NCBI GenBank assembly: GCA_013388985.1
Contig: JACAEF010000007.1
Span: forward strand, 1 to 64,000
DNA: 64,000 bases
Reading direction: 5' to 3'
Source: Rhodocyclaceae bacterium
Lineage (GTDB): Bacteria; Pseudomonadota; Gammaproteobacteria; Burkholderiales; Rhodocyclaceae
Under the pieces are notes generated by a model, which saw only the letters and a list, made by a program, of their open reading frames with translations, did not search any database and had not been told where the DNA came from. The position numbers were made by a program, and so were the translations under genes. This document shows positions 35,484 to 43,899 of the stretch, in pieces; the stretch's first letter is position 1; each line of letters opens with the position of its first letter.

Positions 35484-35619
35484 ACCCGCCCCCCCTTCGC
35501 CCCCCTCGCGGGGGGTCTTATCAGCTCGCTGCGCTCGAAAATGCGGGCGTCGTCAAAAACGCGTAGAGCGGTTCGCGCCATTCGGCGCGTGCCGCCTGCG
35601 GGCAGGGAAACCCTGCCCT
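35484..35619 (-). repeat. Hairpin-ended dispersed element, copy 3
   Basis: Read on the minus strand it has GCGGCACGCGCCG, GACGACGCCCG, TTCGAGCGCAGCGAGC, then CCCCCC-GCGA-GGGGGG (35515-35500) and GCGAAGGGG, GGCGGG. The first block differs from copies 1 and 2: it has GGGCAGG-GTTT-CCTGCCC, another hairpin, instead of GGGCCGCCCC. It lies between the pxpA stop and tRNA-Gln, in the direction of both. Confidence 0.72.
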
Positions 35620-35634
35620 CGGCTGCCGTGTCTT

Positions 35635-36411
35635 TCACGTCAACTCCGGTAACGTCGCGAGCCGCCAGCCCTCGGCTTCGAGCGCGGCGCGCAGGTGGCG
35701 GGCGACGGCCACCGCCTCCGCCCCGTCGCCATGCACGCAGACGCTGCCGATCGCGGTGGGAATGCGCTTGCCGGAGAGTGCGATCAGCGCGCCCTCGGCG
35801 AGCATCGCCCGCACATGCGCGGCGCAAGCCTCGGCGCCGTGGATCATCGCGCCCGGCGTGCCGCGTGGCGCGAGCTGGCCGTCGTCCTGGTAGGCGCGGT
35901 CGGCGAAGATTTCCTCGACCACGGTCAGCCCGGCTTCTCGGCCGGCGACGAGCAAGGCGGAAGCGGCCGGCGCGAGCAGGATCAGCTTGGCGTCGACTGC
36001 GCGCACCGCGCGGCAGATCGCGGCGCTGATGCCGGCATCGACGCAGGCCTGGTTGTTGAGCGCGCCATGCGGCTTGACGTGCGTCACCTGCCCGCCTTCG
36101 AGCGCGGCCACCGCGATCAGCGCGCCCACCTGGTAGGCGACGAGATTCTCGATCTCGGCGTGACTCATCTTCAGCGCCCGCCGGCCGAAGCCCTGCAGGT
36201 CGTGATAGCCCGGATGGGCGCCGATGCTCACCCCCTTGGCGATACAGGCCGCCACCGTGCGGCGCATCACGTCCGGGTCGCCGGCATGGAAGCCGCAGGC
36301 GAGATTGGCCGAGGCGACGATGTCGAGCAGCGCGTCGTCGTCGCCCATCACCCAGGGGCCGAAGCTCTCGCCGAGATCGGCATTCAGGTTGATGACTTTT
36401 TCATTCGGCAT
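35635..36411 (-). CDS. pxpA: 5-oxoprolinase subunit A (LamB/YcsF family)
   Basis: PxpA works with PxpB and PxpC in ATP-dependent opening of 5-oxoproline (pyroglutamate) to glutamate. The 258-residue protein starts INLNADLGESFGPWVMGDDDALL and shows ANLACGFHAGDPDVMRRTV, GAHPGYHDLQGFGRRAL and HVKPHGALNNQA, all family signatures. It overlaps the end of pxpC by 11 bases and is the last gene of a six-gene TRAP-pxp operon. Confidence 0.94.
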   Translation of the reverse strand: MPNEKVINLNADLGESFGPWVMGDDDALLDIVASANLACGFHAGDPDVMRRTVAACIAKGVSIGAHPGYHDLQGFGRRALKMSHAEIENLVAYQVGALIAVAALEGGQVTHVKPHGALNNQACVDAGISAAICRAVRAVDAKLILLAPAASALLVAGREAGLTVVEEIFADRAYQDDGQLAPRGTPGAMIHGAEACAAHVRAMLAEGALIALSGKRIPTAIGSVCVHGDGAEAVAVARHLRAALEAEGWRLATLPELT

Positions 36412-37405
36412 GGATCACCCCATCGACGAGGTTGGTTTCATACAGCGCCGCGAGGTCGGGCTCGCCCATCGCCAGCGGGCGGATCGCGGCGATCGTCGCG
36501 GCAAGCCACTCTTCCTGCGCGCGCAAGGCGGCGAGCGCTTCATCGACCGTCACCGCCGCGAAGCGGATCGCATCGCCCGGCAGCAGGCGCCCGAGCCGCG
36601 GCAGATCGGCCGAGATCACCGTGGCGATCTTCGCATAGCCGCCGACCGTCTGGCCATCGGCGAGCAGCACGATCGGCCGGCCGTCGCCCGGCACCTGGAT
36701 CGCGCCGGGTGTGACCGCGTCCGAGACGATGTCGGCGCCGGCGACATGATCGAGCTTCGGGCCGGAGAGCCGCAGGCCCATGCGGTCGGCCTGCGGCGTC
36801 ACCGTGAATCCGGCGCAAAGGAACGTCTCCCAGGCGGCGTCGGTGAACCGCTCCCGCTGCGGGCCGGGAATCACGCGGAGCGGGCCGGCGGCGAAAGTCG
36901 GCGCTGGCAGCACGGCACGTTCCGGGCCGGAAAGCTCGGCCTGGCCCACCGGCAGGCACATGTCCTTCTGCAGGAGCTGGCCGAAGCCGGCGCGCGCATA
37001 GGTCGAGCGGCTGCCGAGCACCGGCGGCACGGCGAATCCACCGGCGACCGCGAGATAGCCTGCGCCAACCGTCACCTTGCCGATCTTCAGCACGTCGCCG
37101 GCCGCCAGCATCGCGCTCTGCCACGGAGGCAAGGCCTTGCGGCCGCCCTCGGCCGTGTCGATCACGCCTTCGGCTTGGGCGAGCGCCACGCGCAGGGGCA
37201 CAAGCGCCCGCAGCCGCGGGCCGATGAGTCGCATCTCCAGCGCGGCTGCGCCTTGGGGATTGCCGACCAGCGCATTCGCGAGCCGCAGGCTCACGGCATC
37301 GAGCGCACCCGAAGTCGGCACGCCGAAGCGACGGAAGCCCGGCCGGCCGAGGTCTTGCACGCTGGCCGGCACGGGGCAGTCGAGCACCTCGAACGCGCTA
37401 GACAC
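36401..37405 (-). CDS. pxpC: 5-oxoprolinase subunit C (biotin-dependent carboxyltransferase family, KipA type)
   Basis: This 334-residue protein starts at GTG 37405. It opens FEVLDCPVPASVQDLGRPGFRRFGVPTSGALDAVSLRLANALVGN, the KipA/PxpC signature. Later it has KIGKVTVGAGYLAVAGGFAVPPVLGSRSTYARAGFG and GRPIVLLADGQTVGGYAKIATV. With PxpB it forms the catalytic part of 5-oxoprolinase. The start overlaps pxpB by 8 bases. LPAPTFA in a variable region is encoded by a copy of the 25-base motif. Confidence 0.93.
   Translation of the reverse strand: MSSAFEVLDCPVPASVQDLGRPGFRRFGVPTSGALDAVSLRLANALVGNPQGAAALEMRLIGPRLRALVPLRVALAQAEGVIDTAEGGRKALPPWQSAMLAAGDVLKIGKVTVGAGYLAVAGGFAVPPVLGSRSTYARAGFGQLLQKDMCLPVGQAELSGPERAVLPAPTFAAGPLRVIPGPQRERFTDAAWETFLCAGFTVTPQADRMGLRLSGPKLDHVAGADIVSDAVTPGAIQVPGDGRPIVLLADGQTVGGYAKIATVISADLPRLGRLLPGDAIRFAAVTVDEALAALRAQEEWLAATIAAIRPLAMGEPDLAALYETNLVDGVIHAE
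36894..36918 (+). repeat. 25-base dispersed coding motif, site 7 (in pxpC, opposite strand)
   Basis: It matches 22 of 25 positions, with centre CAGC. In the pxpC frame it is read as RAVLPAPTF, the same frame as in priA. Confidence 0.6.
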
Positions 37406-38039
37406 GGACGAACATCACCGTGTCGCCGGGGGCGAGCAGGGCCGGTCGTTCGGCGTTGGCGGCGTCGAACATCCGCACTTCGGTGCGGCCGACGAGGTGC
37501 CAGCCGCCGGGGCTTTCCCACGGATAGACCGCCGCCTGCTGCCCGGCGATCGCCACGCTGCCGGGCGGCACGGCGGTGCGTGGCGTCGCGCGGCGCGGCA
37601 GGCGCAGCCAGTCGGGCAGGTCGCCCAGATAGGGAAAGCCCGGCAGGAAGCCGATCAGATAGACGGTGAATTCGAGGCTGCAGAGCGTGTCGACGATGTC
37701 CTCCGCGCTGCGCCCCGTTGCTTTCGCCACCTCAGCGAGATCGGGCCCGGACTCGCCGCCGAAGCGCACCGGGATTTCGACGTGCCGTCCCGCCATCACC
37801 GACTTTGACGGAGTTGTCGTCGCCGCCGTCAGCCGCTCGATCAGCGCTTGCCGGTCGATGATGAGCGGATCGAAATGCACGGTCAGCGAGCGGTAAGTCG
37901 GCACGAGGTCGGTGACGCCGGGCAGGCTCTCGTTGGCCAGCGCCTCGTAGGCCGCCATGACTTGCGCATGGACGGCGCGATCGATCGAATCGCCGAGCTC
38001 CAGCGTCAGCGCCGCGTCGCCGAGTTCGCGAAGCCTCAT
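37398..38039 (-). CDS. pxpB: 5-oxoprolinase subunit B (KipI type)
   Basis: This 213-residue protein starts at ATG 38039, overlapping the dctM stop (ATGA). It begins MRLRELGDAALTLELGD and has the KipI/PxpB signatures YRSLTVHFDPL, EIPVRFGGESGPDLAEVA and FTVYLIGFLPGFPYLGDLP, then GSVAIAGQQAAVYPWESPGGWHLVGRT. The overlap with the TRAP permease shows the pxp genes are co-translated with the transporter. A longer open frame to 38717 is antisense-like overlap with dctM and is not used. Confidence 0.93.
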   Translation of the reverse strand: MRLRELGDAALTLELGDSIDRAVHAQVMAAYEALANESLPGVTDLVPTYRSLTVHFDPLIIDRQALIERLTAATTTPSKSVMAGRHVEIPVRFGGESGPDLAEVAKATGRSAEDIVDTLCSLEFTVYLIGFLPGFPYLGDLPDWLRLPRRATPRTAVPPGSVAIAGQQAAVYPWESPGGWHLVGRTEVRMFDAANAERPALLAPGDTVMFVRV

Positions 38040-39334
38040 CCGACCATCTGCCCCGGCAGCCAGGTGACGAGGCCGGGGAAGGCGTAGAGGAGTCCTACGG
38101 CGAGGAGCATCAGCACGAAGGCCGGCAGCGCCTGCCAGGCGATCCAGGTGATCTCTTTGCCCGTCATGCCCTGCAGCACGAACAGGTTGAAACCGACCGG
38201 CGGCGTGATCTGCGCCATCTCGACGACGACGACGAGAAAGACGCCGAACCAGATCAAATCGATGCCGGCAGCCTGGATGGTCGGCTGAATCACGGCGATG
38301 GTGAGCACCACCATCGAGATGCCGTCGAGGAAGCAGCCGAGCAGGATGTAGAACAGCATCAGCCCGAACAGCAGCCAGAACGGTGTGAGCCCCAGCCCGC
38401 CGATCCATTCGGCGAGATGGCGCGGTAGTCCCAGATAGCCCATCGACAGCGTGAGGAAGGCCGAGCCGGCGAGGATCAGCGCGATCATGCAGTAGAGCCT
38501 CGTCGCGCCCATCAGGCTGTCGCGGAAGGTTTGCCACGACAGCGCCCCCTGGCTCGCCGCGACGATCAGGCTGCCGACCACGCCCAAGGCCGCCGCCTCG
38601 GTGGCGGTGGCGACGCCGGCATAGATCGAGCCGAGCACGAGGCCGATCAAGAGCACCACCGGGATCAGATGGCGGGCGGCGTAGAGCTTCTCGGCAAAGC
38701 GCGTGTGTGCCGTGCAAGGCGGGATCGCCTCGCGATGCATGAGCGCCCAGACGACGATCCAGCCCATGAACAGGAGCCCCAGCATGAGCCCCGGCAGCAC
38801 GCCGCCGATGAACAGCTTGGCGATCGAGACTTCCGCCGCGACGCCATAGACGATCATGATGATCGACGGCGGGATCAACAGGCCCAGCGTGCCGGCGCCG
38901 GCCAGCGTGCCGATCGTGATCGCCTCGGGATAGCCGCGCTTCTTCAATTCCGGCAGTGTGATCTTGCCGATCGTCGCGCAGGTGGCGGCCGACGAGCCTG
39001 AGACCGCGGCGAAGATCGTGCAGCCGATCACGTTGGTGTGCAAGAGCCGCCCCGGCAGGCGTTCCAGCCAGGGCGCGAGGCCCTTGAACATGTCCTCCGA
39101 GAGCTTCGTGCGGAACAGGATCTCGCCCATCCAGAGGAACATCGGCAGCGCGGTCAGCGTCCAGGAGGAACTCGCGCCCCAGATCGTCACCGCCATCGCG
39201 TCGCCGGCCGGCCGCGCCGAGAACAGCTCCATGCCGAGCCAGCCCACACCGAGGAGCGCCAGGCCGATCCAGACGCCGCTACCCAACAGCGCGAAGAGGA
39301 AGACGATCAGCGAGAAGGTGATGAGGCCTTCCAC
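38036..39334 (-). CDS. dctM: TRAP transporter large permease (DctM)
   Basis: This 432-residue membrane protein has about 12 spans and the DctM features VIGCTIFAAVSGSSAATCATIGKITLPELKKRGYP, GTLAGAGTLGLLIPPSIIMIVYGV and VVVEMAQITPPVGFNLFVLQGMTG. It uses a sodium gradient to import the ligand delivered by DctP. It abuts dctQ (TGATG-type join at 39334) and overlaps pxpB. Genome context suggests that the ligand is 5-oxoproline or a related lactam or acid. Confidence 0.95.
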   Translation of the reverse strand: MEGLITFSLIVFLFALLGSGVWIGLALLGVGWLGMELFSARPAGDAMAVTIWGASSSWTLTALPMFLWMGEILFRTKLSEDMFKGLAPWLERLPGRLLHTNVIGCTIFAAVSGSSAATCATIGKITLPELKKRGYPEAITIGTLAGAGTLGLLIPPSIIMIVYGVAAEVSIAKLFIGGVLPGLMLGLLFMGWIVVWALMHREAIPPCTAHTRFAEKLYAARHLIPVVLLIGLVLGSIYAGVATATEAAALGVVGSLIVAASQGALSWQTFRDSLMGATRLYCMIALILAGSAFLTLSMGYLGLPRHLAEWIGGLGLTPFWLLFGLMLFYILLGCFLDGISMVVLTIAVIQPTIQAAGIDLIWFGVFLVVVVEMAQITPPVGFNLFVLQGMTGKEITWIAWQALPAFVLMLLAVGLLYAFPGLVTWLPGQMVG

Positions 39335-39849
39335 TATTCGCTCCGCACCGGTTCGGCATCGGCGGCGCGATGTCGCGGTTCTCGATGCCGGAGCACGCCG
39401 ACGAAACTATCGAGAAGCGCGATCACGAAGACGAGGCTGCCCAGCGCCATCGCCGACTGCGGCAGCCACAAGGGCGTCGCGTCGTTGCCCTGGGAAATGT
39501 CGTTGAACGTGTAGGACTGCCAGACCAGCCGCAGCGAGAACCACGCCAGGAGCCCCGCGAGCAGCAGGCCCGCCGCATGCGACCAGAGCTGCAGCACGCG
39601 ATGCACGCTCGGGCCGAAGCGCTCGAGCAGCAGGGTCACGCGGATGTGCTCGCCGCGCTTGAAGGTGTGTGCGAGCGCCAGGAAGGCCGCAGCCGCCATG
39701 CAGTAGCCGGCATAGGCGTCGGTGCCGCGCACGTGGAAATGCAGCAACCGTCCGGCGATGGAGGTGAGGATCATCGCCAGCGTGCCGATCATCGCCAGCG
39801 CCGCCAGCCACGCGGCGGCGCCGTAGAGTCGATCGAGGAAGCGCCGCAC
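39334..39849 (-). CDS. dctQ: TRAP transporter small permease (DctQ)
   Basis: This 171-residue protein has four predicted spans. It contains AYAGYCMAAAAFLALAHTFKRGEHIRVTLLLERF, a typical DctQ stretch with the conserved GEHIRV motif. It forms a complex with DctM. It follows dctP without a gap and joins dctM at a one-base overlap. Its C-terminal tail is charged and variable. Confidence 0.92.
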   Translation of the reverse strand: MRRFLDRLYGAAAWLAALAMIGTLAMILTSIAGRLLHFHVRGTDAYAGYCMAAAAFLALAHTFKRGEHIRVTLLLERFGPSVHRVLQLWSHAAGLLLAGLLAWFSLRLVWQSYTFNDISQGNDATPLWLPQSAMALGSLVFVIALLDSFVGVLRHREPRHRAADAEPVRSE

Positions 39850-40821
39850 TTACTTCTTGCGATAAGCGTCCAGAATCGCCTGCCCGTCGGCGCCGGCCGA
39901 CTTCAGCCATTCACCGATCATCGTCTCGCCGACCTTCTGCAGATCGGCCTTGAGCTGGGGCGAGGGCGTGGCGACGTTCATACCGTTCTTGGCCAGCTCG
40001 GCGAGATAGAACTTCGTCTTCTCTTCGGAGAGCTTCCAGCCGCGCTCCTCGGCGGCGGCAGCGGCTTTCAGCAGCGCGTCCTGTGTGGCCTTGTCGAGCG
40101 CGTCGAAGGCCTTCTGCGAGACCAGCACCGCGTTCTTCGGCAGCCAGGCCTGCACGTCATAGAAGTTCTTCACCTGCTCCCAGACCTTGCTGTCGTAACC
40201 GGTCGCACCCGAGGTCATGAAGGCGCCGACCGCGCCGGTGGCGAGCGCCTGCGAGAGTTCCGCCGCCTGGATCGTCACCGGCTGGGCGCCCACCAGTTCG
40301 GCGATGCGTGAAGTCTGCGGGCTGTAGGCGCGCCACTTGACGCCCTTGAGATCGGCCGCCGAGTTGATCGGGTTCTTCGAGAAGATGCCCTGCGGCGGCC
40401 ACGGAACCGAAAACAGCACTTTCAGTCCCTGCCTGGCGAGCTTGGCTTCGAGCACCGGCCGCTGCGCCTGCCAGAGCTTCTTCGCTTCGGGATAGGAAGT
40501 GGCCAGGAAGGGCACCCCGTCGGCGCCGAACACCGGGTCTTCGTTGGCATAGCCGGAGAGCAGGATCTCGCCGATCTGCGCCTGGCCGCCCTGCACCGCG
40601 CGCTTGATCTCGTTGGCCTTGAAAAGGGATCCGCCCGGATGCACGGTGATCTTCAGCTTGCCACCCGTGGCCGTAGCCACGTCATTGACGAACTGCTGGA
40701 TGTTCTCGGTGTGGAAGTTGGCGGCCGGATAGGGGGTCGGCATGTCCCAGGCGGTCTGCGCCAGGGCGGTGGTGGCCGCGAAGCCGAGCGCGGCGAGGAA
40801 CGAACGTGCGGCGGATTTCAT
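39850..40821 (-). CDS. dctP: TRAP transporter periplasmic solute-binding protein (DctP)
   Basis: This 323-residue protein starts at ATG 40821 after AGGAGG. It has a Sec signal MKSAARSFLAALGFAATTALA. The DctP domain reads WDMPTPYPAANFHTENIQQFVNDVATATGGKLKITVHPGGSLFKANEIKRAVQGGQAQIG, then KGVKWRAYSPQTSRIAELVGAQPVTIQ. It is the first gene of the dctPQM-pxpBCA operon and the best target for a ligand test. The open frame extends 25 codons further upstream, but the ribosome site and signal peptide settle the start. Confidence 0.94.
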   Translation of the reverse strand: MKSAARSFLAALGFAATTALAQTAWDMPTPYPAANFHTENIQQFVNDVATATGGKLKITVHPGGSLFKANEIKRAVQGGQAQIGEILLSGYANEDPVFGADGVPFLATSYPEAKKLWQAQRPVLEAKLARQGLKVLFSVPWPPQGIFSKNPINSAADLKGVKWRAYSPQTSRIAELVGAQPVTIQAAELSQALATGAVGAFMTSGATGYDSKVWEQVKNFYDVQAWLPKNAVLVSQKAFDALDKATQDALLKAAAAAEERGWKLSEEKTKFYLAELAKNGMNVATPSPQLKADLQKVGETMIGEWLKSAGADGQAILDAYRKK

Positions 40822-40867
40822 CTGCGATGCCTCCTTTTCTTGTGGTCGTGGGCAGAAAAACCGGAGC

Positions 40868-40896
40868 AACTTAGCGAAGCCGCCGGCAAACGTCAA
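40868..40896 (-). promoter_or_regulatory. Candidate sigma-70 promoter of the TRAP-pxp operon
   Basis: Read on the minus strand, TTGACG (40896-40891) and TAAGTT (40873-40868) are 17 bases apart and lie about 50 bases before the dctP start. The -35 is near consensus and the -10 is weak. No repressor site was seen. Confidence 0.4.
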
Positions 40897-40922
40897 TTGC
40901 GGCCAACCCGTAAAATCGTCCC

Positions 40923-41486
40923 ATGCGCTCCGACCGCATCCTCACCATCCCGAACCTGATCACACTCGCCCGGCTCGGCCTGTTGCCGCTTCTGTTGTGG
41001 ATGCTGGCGGTCCGGCGCTATGAGCTGGCCTTCTGGCTATTCGTCGCCGCCAGCGTCGGCGACGGACTCGACGGCTGGCTGGCGCGCCGCCTCGATCAGC
41101 GCTCGCGTCTGGGCGCCGTGCTCGATCCGATCGCCGACAAGCTGACCATCCTCGGCATCGCATGGATTCTCGCCACCGAGGGCCTGCTGCCGGTGTGGAT
41201 CGCGGCGCTGATGAGCCTGCGCGATCTCGTCATCGTCGCCGGCGCGCTCGCCTACCGGCAGGTGGTCGGCACGCTGGAAATGGCGCCGACGCGGCTTTCC
41301 AAGCTCAATACCGTGCTCGAATTCCTGCTGCTCGCACTTGCCCTGATGCTGGCCAATGGCTGGATCGTCGCCGGCCCCTGGCTCTCGCCCGCGCTCGCCG
41401 TCGTCGCCTTCACGATCGTCGCCTCCGGCGCGCAGTACGTCTGGGTCTGGGGCAAGAAAGCGAAAGATCATGCGCATCGGCATTGA
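40923..41486 (+). CDS. CDP-alcohol phosphatidyltransferase family protein (PgsA-like)
   Basis: This 187-residue membrane enzyme has the family active-site pattern in [29 protein letters not shown], which gives DxxDG..AR and the two distal Asp residues. It has an N-terminal [17 protein letters not shown]. It joins a CDP-diacylglycerol lipid to an alcohol such as glycerol 3-phosphate, making phosphatidylglycerol phosphate or a related product. Whether it is the main PgsA is not certain. The ROK gene starts inside its last 17 bases. Confidence 0.9.
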   Translation: MRSDRILTIPNLITLARLGLLPLLLWMLAVRRYELAFWLFVAASVGDGLDGWLARRLDQRSRLGAVLDPIADKLTILGIAWILATEGLLPVWIAALMSLRDLVIVAGALAYRQVVGTLEMAPTRLSKLNTVLEFLLLALALMLANGWIVAGPWLSPALAVVAFTIVASGAQYVWVWGKKAKDHAHRH

Positions 41487-42309
41487 CTTGGGCGGCACCA
41501 AGACCGAGATCATCGTCCTCGACGATGCCGGCGAAACCCTGCTGCGCAGCCGCGTGCCGACGCCGCGCGGCGACTATGCGGCCACCGTCGCGACCATCGC
41601 CGCGCTGGTGCAAGAGGCCGAAGCGAAAGTCGGCGCTGGTAACACGGCACCCCTGGCCACGGTGGGCATCGGCATCCCCGGCGCCGAATCGCGCGTCACG
41701 GGGCTCATCAAGAACGCGAACTCCACCTGGCTGATCGGCCGCCCCTTGCGCGCCGATCTCGAAGCCGCGCTGGGCCGGCCGGTGCGCATCGAAAACGACG
41801 CGAACTGCTTCGCGCTCTCCGAGGCCACCGATGGCGCGGCGGCAGGCGCAGCAGTCGTGTTCGGTGTGATCCTCGGCACCGGCGTCGGCGGCGGCATCGT
41901 CGTCGATGGCCGGGTGCTGGTCGGGCCGAACGCGATCGCCGGCGAATGGGGGCACAATCCGCTGCCAGACGAAGAGGAAGCCCGGCCCTGCTACTGCGGA
42001 CGCGAGAACTGCATCGAGACCTTCCTCTCCGGCCCGGCGCTCGCGCTCGAGGGCGGCGCTGACGACGAAGCCGCGCTGCAGCGCTACGAGCGGCGGCTCG
42101 CCCGCGCGCTGGCGCAGGTGATCAACATCCTCGATCCGGACGTGATCGTGCTCGGCGGCGGCGTCTCGAACCTCGACCGGCTGTATGATCGCGTGCCCCG
42201 GCTGTGGGGCGAATGGGTGTTCTCCGACCATGTCGCGACACGGCTTTTGAAGAACAAGCATGGCGATTCCTCGGGCGTCCGGGGCGCCGCCTGGCTCTGG
42301 AACGAATAG
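41470..42309 (+). CDS. ROK-family sugar kinase
   Basis: This 279-residue protein starts at ATG 41470 ([18 protein letters not shown]). It shows the phosphate loop [17 protein letters not shown], the catalytic [29 protein letters not shown] and GEWGHNPLP. The ROK zinc motif follows in [21 protein letters not shown]. This points to a fructo-, gluco- or N-acetylglucosamine kinase rather than a repressor, because no HTH is present. KVGAGNTAP in a loop is encoded by a copy of the 25-base motif. Confidence 0.92.
   Translation: MRIGIDLGGTKTEIIVLDDAGETLLRSRVPTPRGDYAATVATIAALVQEAEAKVGAGNTAPLATVGIGIPGAESRVTGLIKNANSTWLIGRPLRADLEAALGRPVRIENDANCFALSEATDGAAAGAAVVFGVILGTGVGGGIVVDGRVLVGPNAIAGEWGHNPLPDEEEARPCYCGRENCIETFLSGPALALEGGADDEAALQRYERRLARALAQVINILDPDVIVLGGGVSNLDRLYDRVPRLWGEWVFSDHVATRLLKNKHGDSSGVRGAAWLWNE
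41626..41650 (+). repeat. 25-base dispersed coding motif, site 8 (in the ROK gene)
   Basis: It matches 22 of 25 positions, with centre TAAC. It is read as KVGAGNTA. Confidence 0.6.
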
Positions 42310-42313
42310 AACA

Positions 42314-42676
42314 ATGCATGCGCATCATCCCCAACCCGATTTCATCTTCGATGTCGATCTCGAAGATTTCGACGCCCGCGTCATCGAGGCATCGAAAATC
42401 AAGCCGGTCATCGTCGATTTCTGGGCCGACTGGTGCCCGCCCTGCCGCGCGCTCACGCCCGTGCTCGAGCGCGTGGCCCGCGCCTTCGAGGGCAGGCTGC
42501 TGCTCGCCAAGGTCGAGGTCGATGAAGGCGCCAACATGAAGCTCGCCGGCCGCTATGGCCTCAAGGGCTTCCCGACCGTGCTGCTGTTCATCGGCGGCGA
42601 GATCAAGGGGCGCTTCTCCGGCGCGCGCGCCGAGCACTGGGTGCGCGACTTCCTCGAGGAGCACGGCGCCTCATGA
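42314..42676 (+). CDS. Thioredoxin-fold protein with WCPPC active site
   Basis: This 120-residue cytoplasmic protein has a thioredoxin domain: PVIVDFWADWCPPCRALTPVLERVA (C41 and C44) and the cis-proline loop YGLKGFPTVLLF. WCPPC replaces the WCGPC of TrxA. This is the form seen in co-chaperone-type and TlpA-like thioredoxins, so the redox potential is likely different from TrxA. An N-terminal extension of about 20 residues (MHAHHPQPDFIFDVDLEDFD) precedes the fold. It starts after the ROK stop and overlaps the MFS start (ATGA). Confidence 0.9.
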   Translation: MHAHHPQPDFIFDVDLEDFDARVIEASKIKPVIVDFWADWCPPCRALTPVLERVARAFEGRLLLAKVEVDEGANMKLAGRYGLKGFPTVLLFIGGEIKGRFSGARAEHWVRDFLEEHGAS

Positions 42677-43899
42677 ACACCACGACGGCTCCCAACCCCT
42701 GGACGCGGGTCTTCGCCCCCTTCGCGACGGGGTATTTCCTCTCTTATCTGCTGCGGAACGCGAATGCGGTCATCTCGCCCGAGCTGCGGCAGGATCTGGG
42801 TCTTTCGGCCGCCGATCTCGGCCTGCTGACCTCGGCCTATCTGCTCGTCTTCGGTGCCTTCCAGCTGCCGCTCGGGCTGCTGCTCGACCGTTTCGGGCCG
42901 CGGCGCGTCGAAACGGCCTTGCTGCTGATCTGCGCGGCCGGCTGCGCGCTATTCGCCACTGGCCATGGCCTTGCGCAGCTGACGCTGGCCCGTGCGCTGA
43001 TCGGCCTGGGCGTCTCGGCCTGCCTGATGGCGAGCTTCAAGTCGTTCTCGCTGTGGTTTCCGCTGGAACGGCAGGCCTCGCTCAACGCTGCGATCATGGC
43101 GGCCGGCGGTCTGGGGGCGCTGATGGCGAGTTCTCCGCTCTCCGCGCTGCTGCCGGTGCTCGGCTGGCGCGGGATTTTCTTCGCCATCGCCGGACTCAGC
43201 CTCGTGGTCGCCCTGCTGATCTTCACCTCGCCGGAAAAGACCGGGCAGGCGGAGCGCGAAACGCTCGCAAAGCAGCTCGCCGGCCTCGCAACGATCTTCA
43301 CGAGCCGCGCTTTCTGGCGCTTCGCGCCGCAGACCTCGCTGGTCGTCGGTGGCTTCATGGCGCTGCAGGGGCTCTGGGCGCTGCCGTTCATGACGCAGGT
43401 CGACCAACTCGCGCGCGAAAAGGCGGCCAACGTGCTGCTGCTGATGGCGGTGGCGATGATGATCGGCTTCCTGTTCATCGCCTTCTTCGTGCGGCGGCTC
43501 GCGCAGGCCGGCCTGCCGCCGGCCCGGCTCTTGGCCATCGGCATCGGCTGCGGGCTCGTCGCTACGCTCGGCATCGTCCTGCAGGTCGCGCCCGCCTGGC
43601 TGCTCTGGCCGATCCTCGGGCTGGTCTTCGCGGTGAGCAATCTCGCCTATGCGCTGCTGTGCGCCGAATTTCCGGTGCAATTGGCCGGGCGCGTCAATAC
43701 CGCGTTGAATTTCGGCGCCTTCGTCGGTGCCTTCGGCATCCAGTGGCTGTTCGGCATCGCCGTCGATGGTTTCCAGGCCGCCGGCCTGGCCGCGCCCGCC
43801 GCCCATCGCGCCACCCTGGCGGGCCTGCTCGTGCTGCAAACGGTGGGCTGGCTGTGGTACGTGCGGGAGACGCGGCGCGCGCGCCTCAGCGCGTCTTGA
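42673..43899 (+). CDS. Major facilitator superfamily transporter
   Basis: This 408-residue protein has 12 predicted spans. The opening FATGYFLSYLLRNANAVISPELRQDLGLSAADLGLLTSAYLLVFGAFQLPLGLLLDRFGPRRVE carries the MFS motif DRFGPRR between spans 2 and 3. It resembles the nitrate/organic-acid facing MFS carriers, but no specific substrate can be named. ATG overlaps the thioredoxin stop. The end overlaps by 14 bases, tail to tail, with the cytochrome c' gene. Confidence 0.87.
   Translation: MNTTTAPNPWTRVFAPFATGYFLSYLLRNANAVISPELRQDLGLSAADLGLLTSAYLLVFGAFQLPLGLLLDRFGPRRVETALLLICAAGCALFATGHGLAQLTLARALIGLGVSACLMASFKSFSLWFPLERQASLNAAIMAAGGLGALMASSPLSALLPVLGWRGIFFAIAGLSLVVALLIFTSPEKTGQAERETLAKQLAGLATIFTSRAFWRFAPQTSLVVGGFMALQGLWALPFMTQVDQLAREKAANVLLLMAVAMMIGFLFIAFFVRRLAQAGLPPARLLAIGIGCGLVATLGIVLQVAPAWLLWPILGLVFAVSNLAYALLCAEFPVQLAGRVNTALNFGAFVGAFGIQWLFGIAVDGFQAAGLAAPAAHRATLAGLLVLQTVGWLWYVRETRRARLSAS

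Noticed and set aside
35461-35640. Small coding gene between tRNA-Gln and pxpA
   Set aside because: The region is the third copy of the dispersed element; open frames there have no start context and overlap the repeat.
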